Shown in pieces: positions 42,834 to 53,274 of a stretch of DNA of 64,000 nucleotides. Positions within the stretch are counted from its first letter, which is position 1. Each line of letters starts with the position of its first letter. The stretch is taken from the NCBI GenBank assembly GCA_902524215.1, contig CABZCK010000004.1:1-64000 (forward strand), given 5' to 3'. The translations under genes were made by a program, and so were the position numbers. This DNA is from an uncultured SAR116 cluster alpha proteobacterium (GTDB taxonomy: Bacteria > Pseudomonadota > Alphaproteobacteria > Puniceispirillales > Marisalimonadaceae). The notes beneath the pieces were generated by a model. It worked only from the letters and a program-made list of their open reading frames with translations, made no database searches and was not told the origin of the DNA.

Positions 42834-44234
42834 TTATAGATATCTCCTTTTTGCTTCTGATATTGCTTTTAAAACCAATCTTGGAGAAGTTCCACCAAAT
42901 GATGATTTTTTTAATATTGATGAACTAATACTTATTGATTTAATAATATTATTATCAATTTTAGGTTCAATGGATCTTAAATCTTCTAAAGATAATTCAT
43001 CAAGTGAGTAATCTTTTTTTTCAGCAAGAAGAATTATTTTACCAGTAATTTTATGAGCATCTCTGAAAGGAATATTTAAATATGTTACCAAATAATCAGC
43101 TAGATCAGTTGCAGTTGGAAAACCTTTTTGTAAGGCTTTAAGCATTTTCTTTTTATTAATTTTTAAAGATTTAATAATACCAATCATATTTAATAGACAA
43201 TCTTTAATATTTCCAGATGAATCAAATACTGGTTCTTTATCTTCTTGTAAATCTTTACTATAGGCAAGAGGTAACCCTTTTAATAAAGTTGTTAAATTAA
43301 TTAAATTTCCTAGAAGTCTATTAGATTTTCCTCTAATAAGTTCAGCTGCATCAGGATTTCTTTTTTGTGGCATGATACTTGATCCAGTAGTATATTCTTC
43401 ATTAATTATAATGAAATTAAAACCGTTTGATGACCATAGAATAAGCTCTTCAGCAATTCTAGATAAATTCACGCCAATCAAACAAAGTACTGATAAATAT
43501 TCAACAGCAAAATCACGACTTGAGACAGAATCAATAGAGTTTCGTGTAGGTGAAGAAAAGTTTAATTTCTTTGCTACAAAATTTCTATCTATAGGGTAAC
43601 TTGTTCCTGCAAGTGCAGCTGAGCCAAGAGGGCACTCATTCATTCTGTTCTTACAATCTTGAATCCTTGCTCTGTCTCTTCCAAACATTTCTACATAGGC
43701 TAGAAGATGATGTCCAAAGGTGATAGGTTGAGCAACTTGCAAATGAGTATAACCTGGCATTAATGTCTCATAATTATCTTCAGCTTGAATAATTAAATTT
43801 TCTTGCAGTTGCCTTAAAAGCTCTGAAACGGTATCTAAATCACTTCTTATCCACATCTTAAAGTCGGTAACCACTTGATCATTTCTTGAACGTGCAGTAT
43901 GTAATTTTTTTCCGGATTCACCAATTAATTCAATTAACCTACTCTCAATATTCATGTGAATATCTTCTAGTTCAATTTTGAATTTAAATTTATCAGTTTC
44001 AATTTCTTTTTTAATTTTAAGAAGACCACTTTTAATTTTTAAAAAATCTTTTTTTAAAATAATCTTTTGTTTTGATAACATTTCAGCATGAGCTATTGAT
44101 CCTTCAATATCTTGAGTATATAAATTTTTGTCAAAACTGATTGAAGAATTAAACTTAATCAAGTTATCACTTGATTCTCCTTCAAATCTTCCACCCCAAA
44201 TAGTGCTTTTTAAACTTTTTTTTCTTTTTGACAT
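42834..44234 (-). CDS. argH: Argininosuccinate lyase
   Basis: WGGRFEG, HTARSRNDQVVTDFKMW, TGSSIMPQKRNPDAAELIRGK. Confidence 0.97.
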   Translation of the reverse strand: MSKRKKSLKSTIWGGRFEGESSDNLIKFNSSISFDKNLYTQDIEGSIAHAEMLSKQKIILKKDFLKIKSGLLKIKKEIETDKFKFKIELEDIHMNIESRLIELIGESGKKLHTARSRNDQVVTDFKMWIRSDLDTVSELLRQLQENLIIQAEDNYETLMPGYTHLQVAQPITFGHHLLAYVEMFGRDRARIQDCKNRMNECPLGSAALAGTSYPIDRNFVAKKLNFSSPTRNSIDSVSSRDFAVEYLSVLCLIGVNLSRIAEELILWSSNGFNFIIINEEYTTGSSIMPQKRNPDAAELIRGKSNRLLGNLINLTTLLKGLPLAYSKDLQEDKEPVFDSSGNIKDCLLNMIGIIKSLKINKKKMLKALQKGFPTATDLADYLVTYLNIPFRDAHKITGKIILLAEKKDYSLDELSLEDLRSIEPKIDNNIIKSISISSSILKKSSFGGTSPRLVLKAISEAKRRYL

Positions 44235-44294
44235 TATATTATCTTTATAATTTTTTTAATTATCATATATATAAATCAAAAAAGAGAAACAATA

Positions 44295-44798
44295 TTGTTA
44301 ATTAGTCTGAAATATTTAATAATTTTATTAATTATCCTCCCATTTCCATCACAATCAAATTCTTTATTTCAAAAAATAGATATAAAATTGAATAACAACA
44401 TAATCTTAAATGACGAAAAGAACATTGAAAAAAAAATATTTAATATCTTTGACTTAAACTCAAAATACGTTGTTAACTTCTGGGCCACCTGGTGTATCCC
44501 ATGTAAAAAAGAATTGCCGGACTTAAAAAAAATGAAAATAGATAATAAAGATTTAAAAGTTATTATTATTTCAATAGATAAAAAACCAATTAAGGATCAA
44601 TTAAATTTTTTAAAAGAAAATAAAGTAAATAAATTAACTACTTATTTTGATCAAAATATGACCTTTTTCAAAAGTCTAAAACTTAGAGGTATACCTACAA
44701 CTTTATTAATCAAAAAGCAAAAGATAATAGCAAAAAAAGAGGGTATCTTTAGTTATAATCAAAATTCATTAGAACAAATTAATAACTTTTTTAATTAA
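44295..44798 (+). CDS. TlpA-like thioredoxin-fold protein
   Basis: N-terminal signal/TM; VVNFWATWCIPCKKELPDLKKM (WCxxC); GIPTTLLI. Confidence 0.9.
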   Translation: MLISLKYLIILLIILPFPSQSNSLFQKIDIKLNNNIILNDEKNIEKKIFNIFDLNSKYVVNFWATWCIPCKKELPDLKKMKIDNKDLKVIIISIDKKPIKDQLNFLKENKVNKLTTYFDQNMTFFKSLKLRGIPTTLLIKKQKIIAKKEGIFSYNQNSLEQINNFFN

Positions 44799-45723
44799 GT
44801 TTACTTTCCATCTCAGGGACTGCTTTAAATAAATCCTCAGCTAAGCCATAGTCAGAGATTGAAAAAATAGGTGCTTCTTCATCCTTATTAATTCCTATTA
44901 TAACTTTACTATCTTTCATTCCTGCCAGGTGTTGTATTGCACCTGAGATACCTACGGCTATGTAAAGATTTGGAGCAACAATTTTTCCAGTTTGACCAAC
45001 CTGCCAGTCATTTGGCACGTATCCAGCATCGACTGCAGCCCTACTTGCTCCCATGGCAGCACCAAGTTTATCAGCCAATTTTTCTAATATCTGAAAGTTT
45101 TCTGCAGATCCTAACCCTCTTCCACCTGATACAACTATATCAGCTGAAGTTAATTCAGGCCTTTCACTTTTAGTTAGTTCAGAATTTAAATATTTTGTCA
45201 GGTTATTAGTTGTTAAACTTCCAATTTCTTTAATCTCAATAACATTGTCATCGCTGGTTTCTGCTTCTTCAAATGCTGTAGATCTGATAGTTATAATATT
45301 TATTTTATTTTTACTCTTACAAGTCGCAATGGCATTCCCAGCATAAATTGGTCTTTTAAATGTTTGCTTATCAACGATTTCAATAACATCTGGAATTATC
45401 ATAGTATCAAGTAATCCTGCTAGTCTTGGCGCTACATTTTTTCCATTAGAAGTGTTAGAAAATAAAATATTCGTGTAGTCTTTAAAATTTTTTGCAATAA
45501 AATTTGCTGAATCTTCAGCTAATTGGTTTTTAAAAGCAACGTTTTCATTAATAAAAATATTATTAATACTTTTAATATGAATTAATTCATTACAAATATC
45601 TTTACAACTATCGCTTAAAACTAATAAATCTACATTTTCAAGTTTTATAGCAGCTTTTATAGTATTTAATGTCGATTTTTCTAATTTATTATTATTATGA
45701 TCAACTACCACTAACGTTTTCAT
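44791..45723 (-). CDS. etfA: Electron transfer flavoprotein alpha subunit
   Basis: VVSGGRGLGSAENFQILEKLADKLGAAMGASRAAVDAGYVPNDWQVGQTGKIVAPNLYIAVGISGAIQHLAGMKDSKVI. Confidence 0.97.
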   Translation of the reverse strand: MKTLVVVDHNNNKLEKSTLNTIKAAIKLENVDLLVLSDSCKDICNELIHIKSINNIFINENVAFKNQLAEDSANFIAKNFKDYTNILFSNTSNGKNVAPRLAGLLDTMIIPDVIEIVDKQTFKRPIYAGNAIATCKSKNKINIITIRSTAFEEAETSDDNVIEIKEIGSLTTNNLTKYLNSELTKSERPELTSADIVVSGGRGLGSAENFQILEKLADKLGAAMGASRAAVDAGYVPNDWQVGQTGKIVAPNLYIAVGISGAIQHLAGMKDSKVIIGINKDEEAPIFSISDYGLAEDLFKAVPEMESKLN

Positions 45724-45736
45724 ATTTACCTCTAAC

Positions 45737-46486
45737 TTATATTACTTTAGCTTCATTTTTTAATTTTTCAATCATCTCATCAACTGATTTTACCATTATG
45801 CCAGCTTCTCTGGATTTTGGTTCTTCAACTTTTAAGATTTCTAACCTCGGTTCAATGTCGATATTTAAATCTTCAACTTTTATTTCATCAATTGGTTTTC
45901 TTTTTGCTTTCATAATGTTTGGCAAACTTGCATATCGTGGTTCATTCAACCTCAAGTCAGTTGTTACAATCGCTGGCAAATTAACTTCAATATTTTCTAT
46001 GCCCCCGTCAATTTCTCTACCAACTTTTATTTTTTTATCTTGTATTTCTAATTTACTTGCAAAAGTTGCTTGACCCCAGCTCAGCATTGCTGAAAGCATT
46101 TGTCCAGTAGCATTCATATCATCATCAATTGCTTGTTTGCCCATAATCACAAGATCAGGTTTGATTTTATTGCATATTGACGTTAGGATTTTAGCAACAG
46201 ATAATGGTTCAAGTTTCGATGTACAATTTACAAAAATACCAGAATCAGCTCCCATTGCTAGAGCGTTTCTTATTGTTTCTTGTACTTCTGGTAAGCCTAT
46301 GGATACTGCAATTATTTCACTGGCAACACCTTTTTCTTTTGATCGAAGAGCTTCCTCTACAGCTATCTCATCAAAAGGGTTCATAGACATTTTTACATTA
46401 TCTAATTCAACGTCCGTTTCATCTTTTTTAACTCTAACTTTGACGTTATAGTCTATAACTCTTTTAACTGGAACTAGTATCTTCAT
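45737..46486 (-). CDS. etfB: Electron transfer flavoprotein beta subunit
   Basis: [80 protein letters not shown]. Confidence 0.97.
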   Translation of the reverse strand: MKILVPVKRVIDYNVKVRVKKDETDVELDNVKMSMNPFDEIAVEEALRSKEKGVASEIIAVSIGLPEVQETIRNALAMGADSGIFVNCTSKLEPLSVAKILTSICNKIKPDLVIMGKQAIDDDMNATGQMLSAMLSWGQATFASKLEIQDKKIKVGREIDGGIENIEVNLPAIVTTDLRLNEPRYASLPNIMKAKRKPIDEIKVEDLNIDIEPRLEILKVEEPKSREAGIMVKSVDEMIEKLKNEAKVI

Positions 46487-46505
46487 AAATCATCTCCCAT
46501 TTCAA

Positions 46506-47084
46506 TTATTGATTTTTTCCTGGAACCCATAATATATCAAATTTTCCATTATCATTTGTTACTCTTGAAACTACAAATAAAAAGTCTGATAATCTGTTGA
46601 TGTAGATTAATGATTGTTTGTTAATCTTATTTTTTTCAGCAAGTTTTGACATGGATCTCTCAGCTCTTCTTGCTACCGTTCTTGCAATATGAAGCCAGCA
46701 TGACATTTCAGATCCACCAGGTAAAACAAATGAATTTAATGGTTCTAACTTATTATTAAACTTATCAATCATATTTTCTAAATTTAAAACTTGAGAATTT
46801 TTGATTCTTAATGGTTCAAATTTTGGGTTTTCCTCAATTGGTGTAGATAAGTCGGCACCTAAATCAAAGAGGTCATTTTGAATTTTTTTTAAAATCTCAA
46901 CCAAAAAATTATATTCTTTCTCTTTATTAATACAGTTAATTGAAAGGCCAATAAAAGAATTTAACTCGTCAACATCACCATATGCAGAGGGTCTTGAATC
47001 ATATTTTTTTACACGAGTACCGTCTGACAAACCAGTTGTCCCATCATCTCCTGTCTTAGTATAAATTTTATTGAGTTTAACCAT
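46506..47084 (-). CDS. PduO-type cob(I)alamin adenosyltransferase
   Basis: KIYTKTGDDGTTGLSDGTRVKKYDSRPSAYGDVDELNSFIGL; VARRAERS; INRLSDFLFVVSR. ATG at 47084. Confidence 0.93.
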   Translation of the reverse strand: MVKLNKIYTKTGDDGTTGLSDGTRVKKYDSRPSAYGDVDELNSFIGLSINCINKEKEYNFLVEILKKIQNDLFDLGADLSTPIEENPKFEPLRIKNSQVLNLENMIDKFNNKLEPLNSFVLPGGSEMSCWLHIARTVARRAERSMSKLAEKNKINKQSLIYINRLSDFLFVVSRVTNDNGKFDILWVPGKNQ

Positions 47085-47289
47085 TATAATATCTCTTGAT
47101 ATATAAGATAAATACAAAAACAATTATTGCAATTGCTTGGAAAATAATTCTATATCTCATAATCAAATTACTTTTGGATTTATTATAATCACCACCTCTA
47201 CCCATTGTAATAACGCCCCACATTAAAATTCCAAAAACTATTAGAAGACAAATTACTAATATTGAATTTGCGATTATATCATTCATCAA
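47077..47289 (-). CDS. Twin-transmembrane small protein (HIG1-like)
   Basis: Two TM helices flanking MGRGGDYNKSKSNLIMRYRIIFQAIAI. Confidence 0.78.
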   Translation of the reverse strand: MMNDIIANSILVICLLIVFGILMWGVITMGRGGDYNKSKSNLIMRYRIIFQAIAIIVFVFILYIKRYYNG

Positions 47290-48169
47290 AAATAATCTCT
47301 TTAAATTCGTGACTATTTCTTAAGAAACTTGCTTTAACTGTGTTATACATTAAACATGCAATTGTCATAGGACCTACCCCACCAGGCACAGGCGTAATTA
47401 AATTAACCTTATTAATAACATCATTAAAATTTACATCACCTAAAATTTTAATTTTATCATTTATTTTTTTTCTATTGATACCAACATCAATTACAGTTGC
47501 TTTGTCTTTTACATAACTTTTATCGATAAATTCAGTCATTCCGATTGCAGCAATTAAAATATCAGCTTTTAGTGTAAATTCAGATAAGTTTCTTGTTTTA
47601 GAGTGTGTAATTGTAGTTGTACAATTTTCTTTAAGTAGCAATGATTGCATAGGTTTTCCAACAATATTTGATCTACCTACTATTGTAGCATTTAATCCAT
47701 TAAGTGAGCCTAATTCTTTTTTTAACATGTAAATACACCCTAGAGGTGTACAAGGGATCATTCCGTTATTATTACCTAGAAATAAGCTGCCTAAATTTAT
47801 TGGATGAAATCCATCCACATCTTTTTTTGGGTCAATTGATAAAATAACTTTATCTTCAGAAATATGCATTGGTAGTGGGAGTTGAACAAGAATTCCATCA
47901 ATATCTTTTTGCTGATTTAATTTTTTGATTTTATTTAATAATTCTTTTTCGGTTATTGATGAGGGATATACAATTTTCTTTGATATTATTCCAATATTTT
48001 CTGCAGTTTTAATTTTATTTTTAACATATATTTCACTAGCGGAGTTTTCTCCGATTAAAATTACGGCTATAGAAGGTTTACGTTTATTAAGTCTTTCAGA
48101 TTTTAAAACTAATTCTTTGACACTCTCAATTAAGTTTTGAGAATGATTAATTCCATTTATGATTTTCAT
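47279..48169 (-). CDS. folD: Bifunctional methylenetetrahydrofolate dehydrogenase/cyclohydrolase
   Basis: YVKNKIKTAENIGI, DGILVQLPLPMH, KDVDGFHPINLG, TIVGRSNIVGKPM, TPVPGGVGPMTIA. ATG at 48169. Confidence 0.97.
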   Translation of the reverse strand: MKIINGINHSQNLIESVKELVLKSERLNKRKPSIAVILIGENSASEIYVKNKIKTAENIGIISKKIVYPSSITEKELLNKIKKLNQQKDIDGILVQLPLPMHISEDKVILSIDPKKDVDGFHPINLGSLFLGNNNGMIPCTPLGCIYMLKKELGSLNGLNATIVGRSNIVGKPMQSLLLKENCTTTITHSKTRNLSEFTLKADILIAAIGMTEFIDKSYVKDKATVIDVGINRKKINDKIKILGDVNFNDVINKVNLITPVPGGVGPMTIACLMYNTVKASFLRNSHEFKEIIFDE

Positions 48170-48195
48170 ATTGTCACTTATCAATTGTATTACTC

Positions 48196-48480
48196 CTAAA
48201 AACTTAATCTGTAATCAATTAATAAATTTCTGATGAATGATAAAAGCAATATGACTATTACAGGTGAAAAATCCATTCCACCAATAAATGGAATATATTT
48301 TCTAATTTTAACTAATAAAGGTTCGTGAAGTGCAATCAATCCTCTTAATATTAAATCAATAATTCTATTGTATCGATTTACGATTTCGAATTGGACCAGG
48401 AGGGTTATTATCACATAAGCTATAAGAGTATATAAATATATGGATATGATTTGATCTATTAATATAAATAAAGCGTTCAT
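48196..48480 (-). CDS. YggT family membrane protein
   Basis: Small protein with N- and C-terminal TM segments around a RIIDLILRGLIALHEPLLVKIRKYIPFIGGMDFSPVIVI core. Confidence 0.85.
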   Translation of the reverse strand: MNALFILIDQIISIYLYTLIAYVIITLLVQFEIVNRYNRIIDLILRGLIALHEPLLVKIRKYIPFIGGMDFSPVIVILLLSFIRNLLIDYRLSF

Positions 48481-48537
48481 AATTGCATAATATTTGTTAC
48501 AGTATTGATATAAGTTTTAAAATTAAATTTTAAACGG

Positions 48538-49764
48538 GTGAATATGAAATCTTTATCTTTAATTATTCTATTTATTTTTAATATTATAAATCCTTCATTT
48601 AGTAAAACTGGACAAACGAATAATTGGGATCAAATCGTAAACAGTGCTAAAAATCAAACTGTAAAACTTCATGCATGGGGAGGTTCTAAAAATATCAATA
48701 ATTATATTAATTGGGTTAAAGCAAAAGTTCATGAAGAATATGGTATCAAATTACAACATATAAAAATTAAAGATACATCTGATGCAGTTAAAAAAGTTTT
48801 ATTCGAGAAAATTGCAAAAAAAAATGATAATGGTTCAGTCGATATCATTTGGATTAATGGAGAGAATTTTTTAACAATGAAAAAAAATAACTTGTTGTTG
48901 AATAAGAATTGGATATTGCAATTACCTAATTCGAAATTTATCGATTTTTCTAAATCATCAGCTTACTTCTATGACTTTGGCATCTTTAATGAAGGGAAAG
49001 AGATGCCTTGGGGATTATCTCAACTTATTTTTTATTATGATAGTGATCAATTAAAAATTGTTCCAAAAAGCGCATCTCAATTAAAAAATTTCATAAAAAA
49101 GAATCCTGGCAGATTTACTTTTCCTCAACCACCTGATTTTATAGGAACAAGTTTTTTGAAACAAATTTTGATAGAAGTATCTAAAGATAAAAAATTCTTT
49201 TATGATAAGTATAATCTTAACAATGATAGACATAAATTGTCATTGAATGAATTATGGAATTGGTTTGACGAAATCACACCTTTTTTATGGAAAAGTGGAA
49301 AAACATACCCTAATAATTATCTGTCACTTGGTCAACTATTCTCTGATAATGAATTGGACATAGGTTTAACATTCAATATTGCATATCCAAAAAATGAAAT
49401 TTCAAAAGGAAATTTTAAATCTTCAGTTAAAAGTTTTGTACCAAATATAGGTTCATTAGCTAATACTCATTATCTCACAATTCCTTACAATGCCAAAAAT
49501 AAAAATGCTTCGAAAGTTGTAATAAATTATATGATTTCACCTGAAGCGCAATTAAAAAAGCAAAACTCAGAAATATGGGGGGATCCTTCAGTTTTATCTT
49601 TCGAGAAATTAAACAAAAACCTTAAAAAAGATTTTGAAAATCTTTTAAGTAAATCTACTGATTTAAGTTTTAAAGACTTGGAGAATAAAATTCCTGAACC
49701 TCACCCTAGCTGGGTTAAAGTTATTGAAGAAGGCTGGATTGCAAGATATGGATCAATTAATTGA
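48538..49764 (+). CDS. YnjB-like ABC transporter substrate-binding protein
   Basis: Signal peptide; VKLHAWGGSKNINNYINWVKAKVHEEYGIKLQHIKIKDTSDAVKKVL...GSVDIIWINGENFLTMKK resembles YnjB. ATG at 48544 likely. Confidence 0.82.
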   Translation: MNMKSLSLIILFIFNIINPSFSKTGQTNNWDQIVNSAKNQTVKLHAWGGSKNINNYINWVKAKVHEEYGIKLQHIKIKDTSDAVKKVLFEKIAKKNDNGSVDIIWINGENFLTMKKNNLLLNKNWILQLPNSKFIDFSKSSAYFYDFGIFNEGKEMPWGLSQLIFYYDSDQLKIVPKSASQLKNFIKKNPGRFTFPQPPDFIGTSFLKQILIEVSKDKKFFYDKYNLNNDRHKLSLNELWNWFDEITPFLWKSGKTYPNNYLSLGQLFSDNELDIGLTFNIAYPKNEISKGNFKSSVKSFVPNIGSLANTHYLTIPYNAKNKNASKVVINYMISPEAQLKKQNSEIWGDPSVLSFEKLNKNLKKDFENLLSKSTDLSFKDLENKIPEPHPSWVKVIEEGWIARYGSIN

Positions 49765-51436
49765 AAGAAAAAAAAATATATTATTATTTTTACTTTTTCT
49801 TTTAATATTAAGTGCTATATCTTTTCCAGTAATTTTTGGTACACTAGGTACTATACTTCCATCAATGGGATATTTTTTGGATGTTTCAGATAATTTTACT
49901 CTTAAATATTTTTTTTTAACATTTCAGCTTCCTGGGATAGAAAAGTCAATTTATTTATCTATTTCGGTAGGTATTTTATCTACTTTTATTTCTTTGATAT
50001 TATCTCAAGTTATATTAGCAAAATTATATTTTACAAATTTTTTTTCTAAGTTAAATAAACTTTTATATCCGTTAATTGCTTTTCCTCACATAACCATGGC
50101 GGTTGGAATTTCTTTTTTATTTTCATCAAGTGGTTTTTTTATTCGTATAATATCATTAGTTTTTAATTTTGATAGACCTCCAAATTTAGACTTATTTCCA
50201 GACAATTATGGTTTTTTTTTAATATTTGGTTTGATATTAAAAGAAACTCCTTTTTTTTTGTTAATATCAATTGGATTTTTAAATAATGTAAAAAGTAAGG
50301 AACATTTTTTTTTAGCAAAATCAAAAAACTTTTCTGATTTTACAAGCTGGATTTTTTTTATTTTCCCTTTAATTTATAGAAAGTTAAAAATTACCATATT
50401 TGTTGTATTAATTTTTTCGGCAACTGTAATTGATATGTCGTTGATACTTGCTCCAACAACACCGTCAACTATATCAATAAGAATTTTGCAACTTTTTCAA
50501 CAACCTGAGCTGACTAGTTTTTCAATTGCATCTTGTTTGTCAATTATACAATTATTGATAATTATTTTAATAATATTAACTTGGATAAGTCTCGAAAAAT
50601 TTACTTGTAAACAACAATATTTAGTTTTTTATAGATATCTTTTGGATAGAAGAAACAATTTTTTTGAAAATATTTTATATTTTGTTTCAATAACTTGTTT
50701 TCTAATTTTTATTATTAATATTTTTATATCAATTATCTGGTCTTTAGCAGTTGATTGGAATTTTCCTGATTTATTTCCTAAAAAATTAACTTTAAATAAT
50801 TATTTAGTATTTTTTAAATTTAATTTTGATAGTTTTCTCAATTCATTATTTTTAGCTGTTTTAGGATCATCAATAAGTTTAATTATAATTATTGCTTGGT
50901 CAGAGCTTGTAGAAGCATTAAAGTTTAAAAATAATTTTTTAAATTTTATATTTTACATTCCATTATTAATACCTGAATTAACAATTTTGTTAGGCTTTAA
51001 TTTTTTTCTTTTAACTAATAATTTTGATAACAAGTTTCTTAACGTTTTATGGATTGAAATTATATATATAATACCATATACGTATTTAATATTTTCTAGT
51101 TCTTACAAAAATATTAACAAAAAATATTTAAAAATAGCTCAGTCTTTAAATAAGAGTTATTTAACAATTTTATTTAAAATTAAATTGAATTTAATGTTAA
51201 ATATAATTTTTCTTAGCTTTGCAATTGGATTTATTATATCTGTAAGTTTATATGCACCAATCTATTTTATAGGTAATGGTGAAATAACGACTCTATCATT
51301 AGAAATTATCAACTTACAAACTAGTGGAGATCGAAAAGATTTAGCTGTTGCAACTACACTACAAATGATAATGCCATTATTAATGTTGTTTATTTTCCAT
51401 TTGAAATCAAAGACATTCATAAAGTGGTCGGCTTAA
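49724..51436 (+). CDS. YnjC-like ABC transporter permease (fused double permease)
   Basis: 570 aa with ~12 TM segments; follows and overlaps the YnjB-like gene. Confidence 0.8.
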   Translation: MKKAGLQDMDQLIERKKNILLFLLFLLILSAISFPVIFGTLGTILPSMGYFLDVSDNFTLKYFFLTFQLPGIEKSIYLSISVGILSTFISLILSQVILAKLYFTNFFSKLNKLLYPLIAFPHITMAVGISFLFSSSGFFIRIISLVFNFDRPPNLDLFPDNYGFFLIFGLILKETPFFLLISIGFLNNVKSKEHFFLAKSKNFSDFTSWIFFIFPLIYRKLKITIFVVLIFSATVIDMSLILAPTTPSTISIRILQLFQQPELTSFSIASCLSIIQLLIIILIILTWISLEKFTCKQQYLVFYRYLLDRRNNFFENILYFVSITCFLIFIINIFISIIWSLAVDWNFPDLFPKKLTLNNYLVFFKFNFDSFLNSLFLAVLGSSISLIIIIAWSELVEALKFKNNFLNFIFYIPLLIPELTILLGFNFFLLTNNFDNKFLNVLWIEIIYIIPYTYLIFSSSYKNINKKYLKIAQSLNKSYLTILFKIKLNLMLNIIFLSFAIGFIISVSLYAPIYFIGNGEITTLSLEIINLQTSGDRKDLAVATTLQMIMPLLMLFIFHLKSKTFIKWSA

Positions 51437-51504
51437 TTATAAATTTAAAAATCTTATAGTAATTTTATAGTTTGATGTTATAAAAATTGTTAAAGGTAAT
51501 CTTG

Positions 51505-53274
51505 ATGAATAAAGTTCACACTTATAGAACTCATAAATGTAATGAAATTAATAAATCTTTAGTAGGTAAAGCTGTAACTTTATCTGGTTGGGTTCATCGA
51601 AAAAGAGATCATGGACAACTGATATTTGTAGATTTAAGAGACCATTATGGCATTTCTCAAATAGTTTCTGACAAACAAAAAGATACTTTTGATATTCTTG
51701 AAAAAATTTCTTTGGAATCTGTTATTTCTGTGCATGGAAAAGTTATTGAAAGATCTGCTGAAACTATAAATCATAATATTCCTACGGGTGAAGTAGAGCT
51801 CCAAGTTGATAAAATTACTATTTTATCAAATGCAGAAAGTCTACCTTTGCAGGTTAATTCGGATGACGATTATGGAGAAGAAATAAGGTTAAGATATAGA
51901 TATCTAGATTTGAGAAGAAATAGGCCACATCAAAATATAATTCTGAGATCTCAAATTATTCAAGAGATAAGATCTGAAATGTTAGAGCAGGATTTTATCG
52001 AATTTCAAACACCAATTTTAACTGCATCTAGTCCTGAAGGTGCCAGAGATTTTTTAGTACCCTCTAGGATTCATAAAGGTAAATTTTATGCTCTTCCTCA
52101 AGCGCCTCAGCAATTTAAGCAACTTGTCATGGTATCAGGTTTTGATAAATACTTTCAAATTGCTCCTTGTTTTAGGGATGAGGATAGTAGAGCGGATAGA
52201 TCTCCAGGTGAGTTTTATCAATTGGATGTTGAAATGTCATTTGTAGAGCAAGAAGATGTTTTTGAAGCTGTTCAACCAGTAATTTATAATGTTTTTAAAA
52301 AATTCACTAAAAAAGAAGTAGTCAAAGATTTTGTTAAAATTACTTTTAAAGATGCAATGTTAAAATATGGAACTGACAAACCTGATATTAGATATGATGT
52401 ATTTATACAAGATGTAACCGATGTTTTTAAAAATTCTAATTTTAAAATTTTTGCAAGTAATATTGAAAAGGGATCGGTAGTCAGAGGTGTACCAGGTGTA
52501 GATTGTGGCAGTCGAGCTTTTGCAGATAAAATGAATAGCTGGGCTCAATCGCAGGGAGCTCCAGGAATGGGGTATATAATTTTCACAGATAATGAAGCAA
52601 AAGGTCCAATAGCAAATGCACTCGGTCTTGAAAAAGTTCAAATATTAAAAGAAACATTTAATTTGAATGATGGAGATGCTTTATTTTTCTCATGTGCAAT
52701 GGAAAAAGAAGCTGCAGATTTAGCAGGTAAGGCAAGAACTAAAATCGCTACTGAAAAAAAAATGATTGATGAAAATCTATTTAAGTTTTGTTGGATTATT
52801 GATTATCCAATGTTTGAAAAAAATGAAATTACTGGAGAGATAGACTTTTCTCACAACCCCTTTTCAATGCCGCAGGGCGGGATGAAGTCACTTCTTGAAA
52901 AAAACTCATTAGATATTTTAGCATATCAGTATGATCTAGTTTGTAATGGTGTAGAATTATCTTCAGGTGCAATTAGGAATCATATTCCAGAAATTATGTA
53001 TAAAGCATTTGAAATTGCTGGTCATAATCGTGATGTTGTTGACAATAAATTTGCTGGTATGATTAATGCTTTTAAATTTGGCGCTCCTCCTCATGGAGGA
53101 ATCGCACCTGGCATAGATAGAATAGTTATGCTTTTGGCTGATGAACCTAATCTGAGAGAGATTGTTTTATTTCCTATGACTGGAAAAGCAGAAGACTTAA
53201 TGATGGGAGCGCCTTCTGATGTTAATGAAATTCAACTTAAAGAATTAGGTATTAATATTAATAAAAAGAATTAA
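51505..53274 (+). CDS. aspS: Aspartyl-tRNA synthetase
   Basis: HTYRTHKCNEI, GWVHRKRDHGQLIFVDLRD, LRYRYLDLRR, FGAPPHGGIAPGIDRIVMLL. ATG at 51505. Confidence 0.97.
   Translation: MNKVHTYRTHKCNEINKSLVGKAVTLSGWVHRKRDHGQLIFVDLRDHYGISQIVSDKQKDTFDILEKISLESVISVHGKVIERSAETINHNIPTGEVELQVDKITILSNAESLPLQVNSDDDYGEEIRLRYRYLDLRRNRPHQNIILRSQIIQEIRSEMLEQDFIEFQTPILTASSPEGARDFLVPSRIHKGKFYALPQAPQQFKQLVMVSGFDKYFQIAPCFRDEDSRADRSPGEFYQLDVEMSFVEQEDVFEAVQPVIYNVFKKFTKKEVVKDFVKITFKDAMLKYGTDKPDIRYDVFIQDVTDVFKNSNFKIFASNIEKGSVVRGVPGVDCGSRAFADKMNSWAQSQGAPGMGYIIFTDNEAKGPIANALGLEKVQILKETFNLNDGDALFFSCAMEKEAADLAGKARTKIATEKKMIDENLFKFCWIIDYPMFEKNEITGEIDFSHNPFSMPQGGMKSLLEKNSLDILAYQYDLVCNGVELSSGAIRNHIPEIMYKAFEIAGHNRDVVDNKFAGMINAFKFGAPPHGGIAPGIDRIVMLLADEPNLREIVLFPMTGKAEDLMMGAPSDVNEIQLKELGININKKN

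Noticed and set aside
45669-46451. Plus-strand ORFs over etfA/etfB (134 aa, 104 aa, 60 aa)
   Set aside because: Antisense shadows of etfB, which is strongly supported by motif.
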